Assembly (NCBI GenBank): GCA_023389135.1
Contig: JAEWEX010000399.1
Span: 1-15,715, forward strand
Direction: 5' to 3'
Source: Pseudomonadota bacterium
GTDB taxonomy: Bacteria > Pseudomonadota > Alphaproteobacteria > Rhizobiales > Methylopilaceae
Length of the DNA: 15,715 nucleotides
Below, piece by piece: positions 1-7,020 of the stretch. The notes under the pieces are model-generated. The model searched no databases. It was given only the letters and a program-made list of their open reading frames with translations, and had not been told where the DNA came from. A program made the position numbers and the translations under genes. How positions within the stretch are numbered: position 1 is the first letter of the stretch; each line of letters opens with the position of its first letter.

Positions 1-523
1 TGATCAGGAACGAGCCCATGCCCGACAGGTCGCGCTTCGTGGTGTAGCCGTAGAGGCTCAGCGCGCCGAACGAGGCGGCCGTGATGAAGAACACCCGCGC
101 GATCGACCCGCCCGTGTAGACCAGGAAGATCGAGGACAGCGACAGGCCCATGAGGCCGGCGAACACCCAGAACGCGATCTGGGCGCCGGACACGCTCATG
201 GAGCTGATCCGCGCGGACAGGAAGAACACGAGACCGAGCGGGGCGAGGATGACCAGCCACTTCAGCGGGCTGGCGAACAGCGCATAGCCGAAGCTGGTGA
301 GGTACACGCCCTCGCGCACCTGGGCGGCGGCGCCGGTCGGGTCGCCGGTGACGGCGGCCATGAACGTGCCGATGGCGGCAAGGCCGGTTATGGCCAGGCC
401 GAGCGCCATGTAGTTGTAGACGGACAGCATGTAGTCCCGAAGGCCCAGGTCGACCGCGCGCTCTGCGCCGCGCGCGACCCCCGTGCCGAAGCGGGCCGTG
501 GCATTGCGATCGTAGTCGGACAT
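1..523 (-). CDS. Bax inhibitor-1/YccA family integral membrane protein, 3' end beyond the window
   Basis: The reading frame opens at an ATG (complement of 521-523) and stays open to the left edge, giving 174 codons without a stop. The protein starts MSDYDRNATARFGTG, has a short charged cytoplasmic N-terminus, then the family-typical stretch LRDYMLSVYNYMALGLAITG followed by about five hydrophobic helices (for example ALFASPLKWLVILAPLGLVF and IAFWVFAGLMGLSLSSIFLV). This matches the UPF0005/Bax inhibitor-1 family, of about 230-250 residues, so roughly two thirds is present. Family members are inner-membrane proteins linked to stress tolerance and ion leak; the E. coli relative YccA modulates FtsH. 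A strong ribosome site (AAGGGG, complement of 533-538) lies about nine bases before the ATG. It is transcribed away from the catabolic island and is probably unrelated housekeeping. Confidence 0.9.
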   Translation of the reverse strand, partial: MSDYDRNATARFGTGVARGAERAVDLGLRDYMLSVYNYMALGLAITGLAAIGTFMAAVTGDPTGAAAQVREGVYLTSFGYALFASPLKWLVILAPLGLVFFLSARISSMSVSGAQIAFWVFAGLMGLSLSSIFLVYTGGSIARVFFITAASFGALSLYGYTTKRDLSGMGSFLI

Positions 524-783
524 GCGTTGCACCCCTTGATGGTCTGGTTCCGCCACCGCGGCGGTTTGACGTAGATATGGCCCCCGGTCCCGTGCGCGCA
601 AGATGCGCACGTCCGACGGCTGCGCGGACTATGCCACGAAAGTCGACGCCACGCCACGACGACCGGATGACGCGGCACACAAGTGGTTGATGGAACTTGC
701 GGAACGCAGATCCCCGGCCGGGCCGGCCGCCCCCTGGCGCGCTCGGCCGACCTGCGCGGCACAACCCAAGAAGCAGAAAGTTC

Positions 784-800
784 ACACAATATCATTGTGT
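784..800. promoter_or_regulatory. Perfect inverted repeat, candidate operator upstream of gntR1
   Basis: ACACAAT (784-790) and ATTGTGT (794-800) are exact reverse complements separated by ATC. Seventeen bases with 7-bp arms in an AT-rich island are unlikely to be incidental in such a GC-rich sequence. It is about 130 bases before gntR1 and about 260 before the membrane-protein gene. The half-site contains ACAAT/ATTGT, also present in the palindrome over the gntR1 start, but in the outward-facing order. It could bind GntR1 or another regulator. Function is inferred. Confidence 0.5.
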
Positions 801-838
801 TAGTCAGATCCGGGCAGAGCTACCGAATCCGACTGCCC

Positions 839-868
839 CTGCCAAAAATTGATTTTTTCATTTTTAAT
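839..868 (+). promoter_or_regulatory. Possible promoter of gntR1-acyl-CoA synthetase-lyase unit
   Basis: CTGCCA (839-844, four of six matches to the -35 consensus) and TTTAAT (863-868, five of six to the -10) are separated by 18 bases inside the AT-rich patch, 65 bases before the regulator ATG. TATTAA at 874-879 with TTGATT at 849-854 is an alternative, but its spacing of 19 bases is long. Sigma-70 boxes are weakly conserved in alphaproteobacteria, so this is tentative. Confidence 0.3.
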
Positions 869-911
869 CAGGGTATTAATGACAAACTTCCGCCGAGTTG
901 CACGATGCCGT

Positions 912-919
912 GAAGTAGG
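912..919 (+). promoter_or_regulatory. Ribosome binding site of gntR1, spaced for TTG rather than ATG
   Basis: GAAGTAGG is the only purine-rich ribosome-site candidate before the gene. It ends five bases before an in-frame TTG at 925 but 14 bases before the ATG at 934. It therefore leaves the start undecided and mildly favours TTG, which would add the residues M-Y-P. Confidence 0.4.
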
Positions 920-923
920 CGAT

Positions 924-935
924 ATTGTATCCAAT
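924..935. promoter_or_regulatory. ATTG-TATC-CAAT near-palindrome over the gntR1 start codon
   Basis: ATTGTATCCAAT pairs in five of six dyad positions and is one base from the perfect palindrome ATTGTATACAAT, a form characteristic of operators bound by FCD-type GntR regulators. Its last two bases are the first two of the ATG at 934. Binding here would block initiation or early elongation, giving negative autoregulation and repression of the downstream enzymes. The second regulator gene has the same arrangement at 11371-11382. Confidence 0.5.
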
Positions 936-1716
936 GAGCGCCGTCCCCCAGACCAACCTGTCCGACCGGGCGTATGCCGAGACCAAGGCGCTGATCCAGC
1001 GCGGGGCGTTCGGCATGGGCGAGAAGCTCGGCGAGGAGCGCATCTGCGGCATGACCGGGCTGTCGCGTACGCCGGTGCGCGCGGCGCTGGCGCGGCTGGA
1101 GGCGGAGGGCCTGGTCGAACGCGAGCCGGGCCGGGGGCACCGGCTGCCCGTCTACACGCTCGACGACGTGCGCGAGATCTACGGCTGCCGGGCGCTGCTG
1201 GAGGCGGAGGCCGTCCGGCTCGCGGCCCAAAGGCGCCTGCCGCCGGCCGTCGAGCGCGCGCTGGACGGCCTGGTCGCCGCCATGGACGATCTGCTGGCGG
1301 CGGCCCGGGACCGCGACGTGCCGGACCTGCGCGGCCGCTTCCTCACCCTGAACCACGCGTTCCACAACCTGATCTACGACAATTGCGGCAGCGCCCAGCT
1401 GCGGCGGCTGATCGCCAACGTGTCCGACCTGCCGCTGTCCCTGCGCAGCTTCTTCAACTTCTCCGGCGCGCAACTGATGGAATCGCACGCATCGCACCAG
1501 AACATCCTGGCGGCGCTGAAGCAGGGCGACGGCGAGCGCGCGGCGGCGCTGATGCGCGAGCACATCTGGTCCGCGCGCGACCGCATGGAGGTGGCCCGCC
1601 CCGCCCGGCGCGTGCGGGCGCGCACGCAGGCGCGCAGTCCCCGCGGGAAGCTGATCCTGACGCCCCGGACCCCACCTGAAGGCACCCCGCCTGAAGACGC
1701 CCCGCCCAGCCGTTGA
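934..1716 (+). CDS. GntR family transcriptional regulator, FCD (FadR) subfamily
   Basis: From the ATG the product has 260 residues. Residues 10-75 form the winged helix-turn-helix, with the GntR hallmark LSRTPVRAALARLEAEGLVERE at about 43-64. Residues 78-215 are the all-helical FCD ligand-binding domain. Its usual metal ligands appear as H144, H188 and H210, but the first position is N140 where many members have Asp. A basic and proline-rich tail follows from about 218, ending in a TPPEG/TPPED repeat, and is unusual for the family. FCD regulators typically repress acid or sugar-acid catabolism genes and release DNA on binding the metabolite. The gene lies 54 bases before the acyl-CoA synthetase, so it probably controls that gene and the lyase. 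An in-frame TTG at 925 is an alternative start. Confidence 0.9.
   Translation: MSAVPQTNLSDRAYAETKALIQRGAFGMGEKLGEERICGMTGLSRTPVRAALARLEAEGLVEREPGRGHRLPVYTLDDVREIYGCRALLEAEAVRLAAQRRLPPAVERALDGLVAAMDDLLAAARDRDVPDLRGRFLTLNHAFHNLIYDNCGSAQLRRLIANVSDLPLSLRSFFNFSGAQLMESHASHQNILAALKQGDGERAAALMREHIWSARDRMEVARPARRVRARTQARSPRGKLILTPRTPPEGTPPEDAPPSR
1669..1698 (+). repeat. Two tandem 15-base units at the 3' end of gntR1
   Basis: ACCCCACCTGAAGGC (1669-1683) is followed directly by ACCCCGCCTGAAGAC (1684-1698), differing at two positions. A decayed third unit (GCCCCGCCC) follows. The repeat encodes TPPEG-TPPED-APPSR at the protein's C-terminus. It keeps the frame and probably arose by local slippage, extending a disordered tail. 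Confidence 0.7.
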
Positions 1717-1770
1717 CGAATTCGGCGCGAAGAGGCCCAAGGGCCCGCGCCTTTCCGGAGGAAGCGAACG

Positions 1771-3450
1771 ATGACGACGCCCGCGCCGCCCGGCGCCTTC
1801 GACCAGGGGCTTGGACGCATGGCGGCCAACCACGTGCCGCTGACGCCGCTGTCGTTCCTGGCGCGCAGCGCCGCGGTGCATCCCGACCGCGTCGCCATCC
1901 GCCACGGCGCGCTCACGGTGACCTATCGCGACTTCGCGGCGCGCTGCCGCCGGCTGGCCTCGGCGCTGGCGCGTCGCGGGATCGGGCGCGGCGACTGCGT
2001 GGCCTTCATGGCGCCCAACGTCCCGGCCATGGTCGAGGCGCATTTCGGCGTGCCCATGGCCGGCGCGGTGCTGAACGCCATCAACACCAGGCTCGACCCG
2101 GCCACCGTCCGCTTCATCCTGGAGCATTCAGGCGCGAAGGCGTTCGTGGTCGACCGCGAGCTGGCGCAGCCGCTGCGCGAGGTGCTGGCGGGGTTCGGCG
2201 ACGCGCTCCCGGTGTTCGAGATCGAGGACGACGCGACCGCGGACCTGCCCGCCATCGGCGCCCCGTCCTACGAAAGCCTGCTGGCCGAGGGCGACCCCGC
2301 CGCGGCGGGCGTCATGCCGCTGGACGAGTGGGACGCCATCAGCCTCAACTACACCTCCGGCACCACCGGCGACCCCAAGGGCGTGGTCTACCACCACCGC
2401 GGCGCCTATCTGAACGCGCTGGGCAATGCGCAGGCCTGGGCGCTGCCCCACCACCCGGTCTATCTGTGGACGCTGCCGCTGTTCCACTGCAACGGCTGGT
2501 GCTTTCCCTGGACCGTCACCGCCTATGCCGGCACCCATGTCTGCCTGCGCCGGGTCGAGGCGAAGGCGGTCCTGGATGCGATCCGCAACGAGGGCATCAC
2601 CCATTTCTGCGGCGCGCCCATCGTCCTCAACATGCTGGCCAACGCGCCGGCCGAACTGAAATCGGGCCTGCCCGACGGCGTCCGCGCCATGACCGCCGGC
2701 GCCGCCCCGCCCGCCGCCGTGATCGGCGCGGTGGAGGCCATGGGCGTCGAGGTCACCCACGTCTACGGGCTGACGGAGGTCTACGGCCCGGTGGTGGTGT
2801 GCGAGCGCCAGGCCGACTGGGACGGTCTGTCGAAGCACGACCTGGCGGTGCGCAAGGCGCGCCAAGGGGTGCCCTACGCGGTCCAGGAGGGCCTCGACGT
2901 GCTCGACCCGGAGACCGGGCGGCCGGTGCCGGCGGATGGCGCGACCATGGGCGAGATCGTCATGCGCGGCAACGTCGTCATGAAGGGCTATCTCAAGAAC
3001 CCCAAGGCCACCGAGGCCGCGTTCGCCGGCGGCTGGTTCCACACCGGCGACCTCGCCGTCCGCCATCCCGACGGCTATGTCGAGATCCGCGACCGCCTGA
3101 AGGACATCATCATCTCCGGCGGCGAGAACATCTCCACCATCGAGGTGGAGGGCGTGCTCTACCGCCACCCGGCGGTGCTGGAGGCGGCGGTGGTGGCCGA
3201 GCCCCACGAGAAATGGGGCGAGAGCCCCTGCGCCTTCGTGACCCTCAAGGCCGGCGCCGAGGCGGACGCCGCCGCCATCATCGCCTTCTGCCGCGACAAC
3301 ATGGCCGGCTACAAGGTGCCGCGGCGGGTCGTGTTCGGGCCGCTGCCCAAGACCTCGACCGGAAAGATCCAGAAATTCGTGCTCCGCCGGGAGGCCGCCG
3401 ACCTCGCGGCCGGCGGCCGGACCGCACACGCTCAGGAACCCCAGAAATGA
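1771..3450 (+). CDS. Acyl-CoA synthetase (AMP-dependent synthetase/ligase)
   Basis: The 559-residue product is a full-length member of the adenylate-forming ANL superfamily. It would activate a carboxylic acid with ATP and then load it onto CoA in the cytoplasm. The phosphate-binding loop YTSGTTGDPKG is at about 194-204, the YGLTE motif at about 332-336, the GGWFHTGDL hinge-region motif from about 420, and the catalytic lysine in KTSTGKIQKF at K532. The N-terminal pattern PLTPLSFLARSA...HPDR with EAHFGVPMAGAVLN resembles the medium-chain/methylmercaptopropionate-CoA ligase (DmdB-like) branch, from memory of the family; substrate length cannot be read reliably. A GGAGGA ribosome site (1757-1762) lies eight bases before the ATG. 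Its stop overlaps the next gene's ATG (ATGA at 3447-3450), so the two are translationally coupled. Confidence 0.93.
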   Translation: MTTPAPPGAFDQGLGRMAANHVPLTPLSFLARSAAVHPDRVAIRHGALTVTYRDFAARCRRLASALARRGIGRGDCVAFMAPNVPAMVEAHFGVPMAGAVLNAINTRLDPATVRFILEHSGAKAFVVDRELAQPLREVLAGFGDALPVFEIEDDATADLPAIGAPSYESLLAEGDPAAAGVMPLDEWDAISLNYTSGTTGDPKGVVYHHRGAYLNALGNAQAWALPHHPVYLWTLPLFHCNGWCFPWTVTAYAGTHVCLRRVEAKAVLDAIRNEGITHFCGAPIVLNMLANAPAELKSGLPDGVRAMTAGAAPPAAVIGAVEAMGVEVTHVYGLTEVYGPVVVCERQADWDGLSKHDLAVRKARQGVPYAVQEGLDVLDPETGRPVPADGATMGEIVMRGNVVMKGYLKNPKATEAAFAGGWFHTGDLAVRHPDGYVEIRDRLKDIIISGGENISTIEVEGVLYRHPAVLEAAVVAEPHEKWGESPCAFVTLKAGAEADAAAIIAFCRDNMAGYKVPRRVVFGPLPKTSTGKIQKFVLRREAADLAAGGRTAHAQEPQK

Positions 3451-4364
3451 CCGACGTGAACGAATTGCGGGCGCAGCTCCGCCGGCGGCTTGCGGAGCCG
3501 AGGCTCCTGTCGGTGCCGGGCGTCTATGACATGATCTCCGCGCGCATCGCCGACGCGGCGGGCTTCGACGCGCTCTACATGACCGGCTACGGCACGGTCG
3601 CCTCCCATCTCGGCCTGCCCGATGCGGGGCTCGCCTCCTATGCCGAGATGGTGGGCCGGGTGGAGGTGATCGCCGGCGGCGTTTCGGCGCCGCTGATCGC
3701 GGACGGCGACACCGGGTTCGGCGGCCTGCTCAATCTGGAGCGCACCATCCGCGGATACGAGCGCGCCGGGGCCGCGGCGATCCAGCTCGAGGACCAGGAA
3801 TTCCCCAAGAAATGCGGCCACACGCCCGGCCGCCGGGTGATCCCGCTGGAGGACGCCGTGCGCAAGATCCGCGTCGCGGTGGACAGCCGCGACAGCGCCG
3901 ACTTCCTGATCGTCGCGCGCACCGACGCGCGCACCGCCCACGGCCTCGACGAGGCGCTGCGCCGCGCGGACGCCTTCGCGCGCGCGGGCGCGGACATCCT
4001 GTTCGTGGAATCCCCCGAGAGCGAGGCGGAGATGGAGCGCATCTGCCGCGCCTTCGACCTGCCGCTGCTGGCCAACATGGTGGAGGGCGGCCGCACGCCC
4101 GTGCTGCCCGCGTCCCGGCTGCAGGAGATGGGCTACCGCGTCGCGCTGTTCCCGTCGCTGGGCTTCCTGTCGGCCGGCCGCGCGCTGGCGGACGCCTACG
4201 CCATGCTGAAGGCGGAAGGCTCCAGCGCCGGCTATGTCGACCGCGTCTACGACTTCGACCGGTTCTCGCGGCTGATGGGCTTCGAGGCGGTGTGGGATTT
4301 CGAGCAGCGCTGGAACGAGGCGGACGCGCCGCGGCAGGCCGCGGGCGGCCGGCTTCAGCCGTAA
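3447..4364 (+). CDS. Isocitrate lyase/PEP mutase superfamily C-C lyase (methylisocitrate or dimethylmalate lyase-like)
   Basis: The 305-residue product is a single TIM barrel with the family's conserved elements: GYGTVAS (47-53), metal-binding DGDTGFGG (86-93), LEDQ (114-117), the catalytic loop KKCGH (121-125, Cys123), R158, E188 and LANMVEGGRTP (208-218). The KKCGH cysteine is the acid/base of the C-C cleaving members (isocitrate, 2-methylisocitrate and 2,3-dimethylmalate lyases) and argues against PEP mutase. The natural substrate should be a 2-hydroxy or 2-oxo dicarboxylic acid split to a 2-oxo acid such as pyruvate or glyoxylate plus another acid. Coupling to the acyl-CoA synthetase suggests the released acid is then made a CoA thioester, which is inference. 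The start is the ATG at the ATGA overlap. Its 3' end overlaps the convergent reductase gene by ten bases. Confidence 0.92.
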   Translation: MTDVNELRAQLRRRLAEPRLLSVPGVYDMISARIADAAGFDALYMTGYGTVASHLGLPDAGLASYAEMVGRVEVIAGGVSAPLIADGDTGFGGLLNLERTIRGYERAGAAAIQLEDQEFPKKCGHTPGRRVIPLEDAVRKIRVAVDSRDSADFLIVARTDARTAHGLDEALRRADAFARAGADILFVESPESEAEMERICRAFDLPLLANMVEGGRTPVLPASRLQEMGYRVALFPSLGFLSAGRALADAYAMLKAEGSSAGYVDRVYDFDRFSRLMGFEAVWDFEQRWNEADAPRQAAGGRLQP

Positions 4365-4380
4365 AGTCCCGCCGCCCGCG
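4340..4380. terminator. Candidate bidirectional terminator hairpin at convergent stops
   Basis: Bases 4340-4349 pair perfectly with 4371-4380 (arms CGCGGGCGGC and GCCGCCCGCG). Between them a smaller hairpin, CGGC-TTCA-GCCG, occupies 4350-4361. The structure surrounds the TAA of the plus-strand lyase (4362-4364) and the TGA of the minus-strand reductase (complement of 4355-4357), leaving no other room for a terminator between the two operons. There is no U-tract on either side, so it would be an atypical terminator or pause structure, perhaps working with Rho. In GC-rich DNA such repeats do occur by chance, but the exact position is suggestive. Confidence 0.45.
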
Positions 4381-5332
4381 CCCTGAGGCGGGCGAGCGCG
4401 ACCATGAGGTCGGTCACCGGCGTGTCCACGCCGGCGATGCGCGCCATGGCCAGCGGGCTCTCGTAGATCGCCTCGATCTCCATGGGCCGGCCGCGCTCCA
4501 GGTCCTGCAGGATGCTGGGCTTGTGCTTCAGCGCGAGGCCGCGCGCCACCTCCCCGTCGGGATCGATCGACGGGCTGGCGCCGAGCGCGCGCGCGACCGC
4601 CGCCATCTCGCCCGCCATCACCCGCACCCCTGCGGCCACCGCCGGGTCGGCGTAGAGCTCGCTCAACGGCGTCTGCGCGGCGATGGCCAGCGGCCCCGAC
4701 GCCATGTTGCCGATCAGCTTGGCCCAGATGTCGTCGCGGATGCGCTCGGACACCACGGTGTTGAGCCCGCCGGCCCGGATCGCCGCGGCCAGCGCCTCGA
4801 CGCGCGGGCTGCGCCGGCCGTCCGGTTCGCCCAGGATCAGCCGTCCGTTGGGATTGGCGACCTTCACGACGCCCGGCTCCACCACCTCGGCGGCGGAGTA
4901 GACCACGCCGCCGATGGCGCGCTCCGGCCCGACCGCGTCGCGGACGGCGTCGCCCGGATCGAGCCGCTCCAGCCGCCGGCCCTCCTCCGGCCCGCCATGG
5001 CGGTGGAAGTACCACCACGGGATCCCGTTCATGACGAAGGCGACGGCGGTGTCGGGCCCGAGCAGCGGCGCGACCGTGCGCGCGAACGCCGCCAGCGCCG
5101 GCTGCTTGACCGCCACGACCACCACGTCCTGCGCGCCGAGGGCGGCGGGATCGTCGCTGGCCGCCACGGGGACGCGCCATTCGCCGTCGGCCGCGCGCAC
5201 CGTCAGCCCGCGCGCGCGGATGGCGTCGAGATGGTCGCCCCGGGCGACCACCGAGACCTCGGACCCGCCGCGCGCCAGCCGCACCGCGATCTGGCCGCCG
5301 ATTGCTCCGGCTCCGAACACGCAGGCCTTCAT
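4355..5332 (-). CDS. Ketopantoate reductase (PanE/ApbA) family oxidoreductase
   Basis: The 325-residue product begins with the dinucleotide-binding motif GAGAIGG (7-13) and R31 in VARGDH, typical of NADPH-using members. It continues with N102 in MNGIPWW and the catalytic K205/N209 pair in AKLIGN. S273 and E285 sit in HKPSILQDLERGRPMEIE, at the spacing of Ser244 and Glu256 in E. coli PanE as I recall it, so the active site appears intact. The family reduces a 2-oxo acid to a 2-hydroxy acid. As the last gene of a catabolic operon it is more likely to act on a related oxo/hydroxy acid, possibly in the oxidative direction, than in pantothenate synthesis. The ATG (complement of 5330-5332) follows GGGAGG, and the preceding stop is 23 bases upstream. 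Confidence 0.9.
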   Translation of the reverse strand: MKACVFGAGAIGGQIAVRLARGGSEVSVVARGDHLDAIRARGLTVRAADGEWRVPVAASDDPAALGAQDVVVVAVKQPALAAFARTVAPLLGPDTAVAFVMNGIPWWYFHRHGGPEEGRRLERLDPGDAVRDAVGPERAIGGVVYSAAEVVEPGVVKVANPNGRLILGEPDGRRSPRVEALAAAIRAGGLNTVVSERIRDDIWAKLIGNMASGPLAIAAQTPLSELYADPAVAAGVRVMAGEMAAVARALGASPSIDPDGEVARGLALKHKPSILQDLERGRPMEIEAIYESPLAMARIAGVDTPVTDLMVALARLRARAAGLYG

Positions 5333-5355
5333 GGGATCGCCCTCCCCGGGCCGGT

Positions 5356-7020
5356 TCAGCGCCTGACGCCGGCCGAAGGCGGCCGCTTCACCAGGGACCA
5401 GATGTTGGGAAGCTCGCCCACCGGCACCTCGATCAGCGTCGGGCCCCTGACAGCGAACGCCTCGCGCAGGGCAGAGCGCAGCTCGGCCGCCCCCTCCGCG
5501 CGGCGCGCCCACATGCCGAAGCTCTCCGCCAGCCTGACGAAGTCCGGGTTGGCCAGCTCGACCGCGATGTGGCGGGCGCCGTAGTTCAGTTTCTGGAAGC
5601 GCTTGACGTTGCCGAAATGACCGTCGTTGACGACGATGACGACGACCTCCAGCCCGTGCGCCACCGCCGTGGACAGTTCCTGCACGTTGAACATGAAGCC
5701 GCCGTCGCCGATGATCGTCACCACCTTGCGGCCGGGCATCGCCACCTTGGCGCCCAGCGCGGTCGGCAGGGCATAGCCGAGCGTGCCCTGGTAGCCCGCG
5801 GTGATCAGCGTGCGCGGCTCGTAGACCGGCATCCCGAACTGCACCCACGACGACAGCTGCGTCACGTCGACCACGACGATGCCGTCGTCGGGCAACTCGT
5901 CGCGCACCACGCCGGCAAGTGCTGCCTGCGGCTCGATCTCCGCGAGACGCGACGCGACCGTCCGCCGCGCATCCGCGATCGTCGCCGTCGGCCATGCGGT
6001 GGCGCCGCCCGCGCGCTCCAGCGCATCGGCGAGCGCCGCCAGCCCGCGCGCCGCGCCGGAGTGGATCGCGACCTCCGGCCGCCTCGGCTTGTCGATCTGC
6101 ACGGGATCGACGTCGATCCGGATCACCTTGACGGCGTCCTCACGGCCCCATGACAGCGCCGGTGTCATGAACCGGGTGCCGACCACGATGGCGAGGTCGA
6201 TCTCCTCCCACAGATACTGGCCGCCGAGCAGGCCGAGCGCCAGGTCGTGGCGGTCGCTCAGCGCGCCGCGTCCGGTGCGGCTCATGACCACCGGCGCGCC
6301 CATGGCCTCGGCCAGCGCGCGCTGTTCGGCCTCCGCGCCGAACACGCCGCTGCCGACGAAGATCGCGGGGCGGCGGGCGTCGCGGATCAGGGCGGCGGCG
6401 GCGGCGATGCCCTCCGGATCGGGCTCCGGATCCTCCTCCCAGCGCTCGGCCGGCAGCAGCCTGACCGGCGCGCTGGAGCCCATGACGTCGGGGGCCATCT
6501 CGAACGACACCGGCTGGTGGCGCGCGCCCAGCATCTGCTGGAACGCCTCGCGCAGGCGATAGGGCGCCTCCGCCGGCGCGTCGGCGCGGCCCGCCCATTT
6601 CACGACGCCGCGCAGCGAGGCCAGCTGGTCGCGGATCTCGTGGGCCATGCCGAGCCCCAGCCCGATCTGGTAGGAGGGGATCTGGCCCGTCAGGCACAGC
6701 ACCGGGGCGTTGGAGCCGGCGGCGGTCGACAGCGCCGCCGTGGTGTTGAGGACGCCCGGCCCGGGCACCACGATGAAGGTGCCGACCCGGCCGGAGGCCT
6801 GCGCATAGCCCAGCGCCATGTAGGCGCAGCCCTGCTCGTGCCGGGTGTGCATCAGCCGGATGCGGTCGGAATGGCGGTAGAGCGCATCGAAGGTGTTGTC
6901 GAGCTGGATGCCCGGCAGGCCGAACACGGTGTCGACGCCGTAGGCGATCAGCGAGCGCACGATGGCGTCGCCGCCGGTCATCCGCTCGGCGGCGGGACGG
7001 TTTCCTCGAGGCTCGTTCAT
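5356..7020 (-). CDS. Thiamine-diphosphate-dependent decarboxylase/carboligase (acetolactate synthase-like)
   Basis: The 554-residue product has the three-domain architecture of the POX/acetolactate synthase family. The N-terminal PYR domain carries the cofactor-activating Glu62 in TRHEQGCAYMALGYA. A central transhydrogenase-like domain spans about 200-340. The C-terminal PP domain has the ThDP/Mg motif starting GDGG (438-441) and closing with N465-D466. Chemistry should be decarboxylation of a 2-oxo acid, with release of an aldehyde or transfer to an acceptor. I cannot assign which. It lacks a partner regulatory subunit nearby, so biosynthetic acetolactate synthase is unlikely. The gene begins within the stop of tctA (TGATG) behind an AGGAG site, so it is translationally coupled to the transporter. 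The next gene, the KPR-like reductase, follows after 23 bases, pointing to oxo-acid chemistry. Confidence 0.9.
   Translation of the reverse strand: MNEPRGNRPAAERMTGGDAIVRSLIAYGVDTVFGLPGIQLDNTFDALYRHSDRIRLMHTRHEQGCAYMALGYAQASGRVGTFIVVPGPGVLNTTAALSTAAGSNAPVLCLTGQIPSYQIGLGLGMAHEIRDQLASLRGVVKWAGRADAPAEAPYRLREAFQQMLGARHQPVSFEMAPDVMGSSAPVRLLPAERWEEDPEPDPEGIAAAAALIRDARRPAIFVGSGVFGAEAEQRALAEAMGAPVVMSRTGRGALSDRHDLALGLLGGQYLWEEIDLAIVVGTRFMTPALSWGREDAVKVIRIDVDPVQIDKPRRPEVAIHSGAARGLAALADALERAGGATAWPTATIADARRTVASRLAEIEPQAALAGVVRDELPDDGIVVVDVTQLSSWVQFGMPVYEPRTLITAGYQGTLGYALPTALGAKVAMPGRKVVTIIGDGGFMFNVQELSTAVAHGLEVVVIVVNDGHFGNVKRFQKLNYGARHIAVELANPDFVRLAESFGMWARRAEGAAELRSALREAFAVRGPTLIEVPVGELPNIWSLVKRPPSAGVRR

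Larger units (their letters stand above)
524..933. other. 410-base intergenic region between divergent genes
   Basis: No credible gene is seen here. The short open frames lack family resemblance and ribosome sites. The part next to the membrane-protein gene (524-770) is GC-rich and holds a 7-bp inverted repeat, CGTGCGC at 591-597 and GCGCACG at 605-611. It is not a terminator because no T-run follows. From about 780 to 900 the composition turns strikingly AT-rich for this genome, including T-runs at 853-858 and 861-865. That patch holds a perfect palindrome (784-800) and promoter-like boxes facing the regulator gene. It should contain the promoters of both divergent units. Confidence 0.7.

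Noticed and set aside
591..611. CGTGCGC/GCGCACG hairpin as a terminator or riboswitch
   Set aside because: A 7-bp stem of alternating G and C is easily met by chance here. No T-run follows and no gene ends nearby.
603..913. Small plus-strand open frames of 66 and 76 codons in the intergenic region
   Set aside because: No ribosome site, no family resemblance, and the second runs through the AT-rich control region.
868..2127. A 419-codon minus-strand open frame across gntR1 and the synthetase start
   Set aside because: Composition is shadow-like (Arg/Gly/His/Gln), it has no recognisable motif, and it opposes two certain genes.
1713..3446. In-frame upstream extension that would fuse about 578 codons to the lyase
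   Set aside because: The extension is the +1-shifted reading of the synthetase gene. The lyase has a natural ATG at the ATGA overlap, and its family length is met without it.
5356..7020. Biosynthetic acetolactate synthase (ilvB)
   Set aside because: No small regulatory subunit or ilvC follows. The gene is coupled to a transporter and a reductase, so a catabolic ThDP enzyme is more likely.
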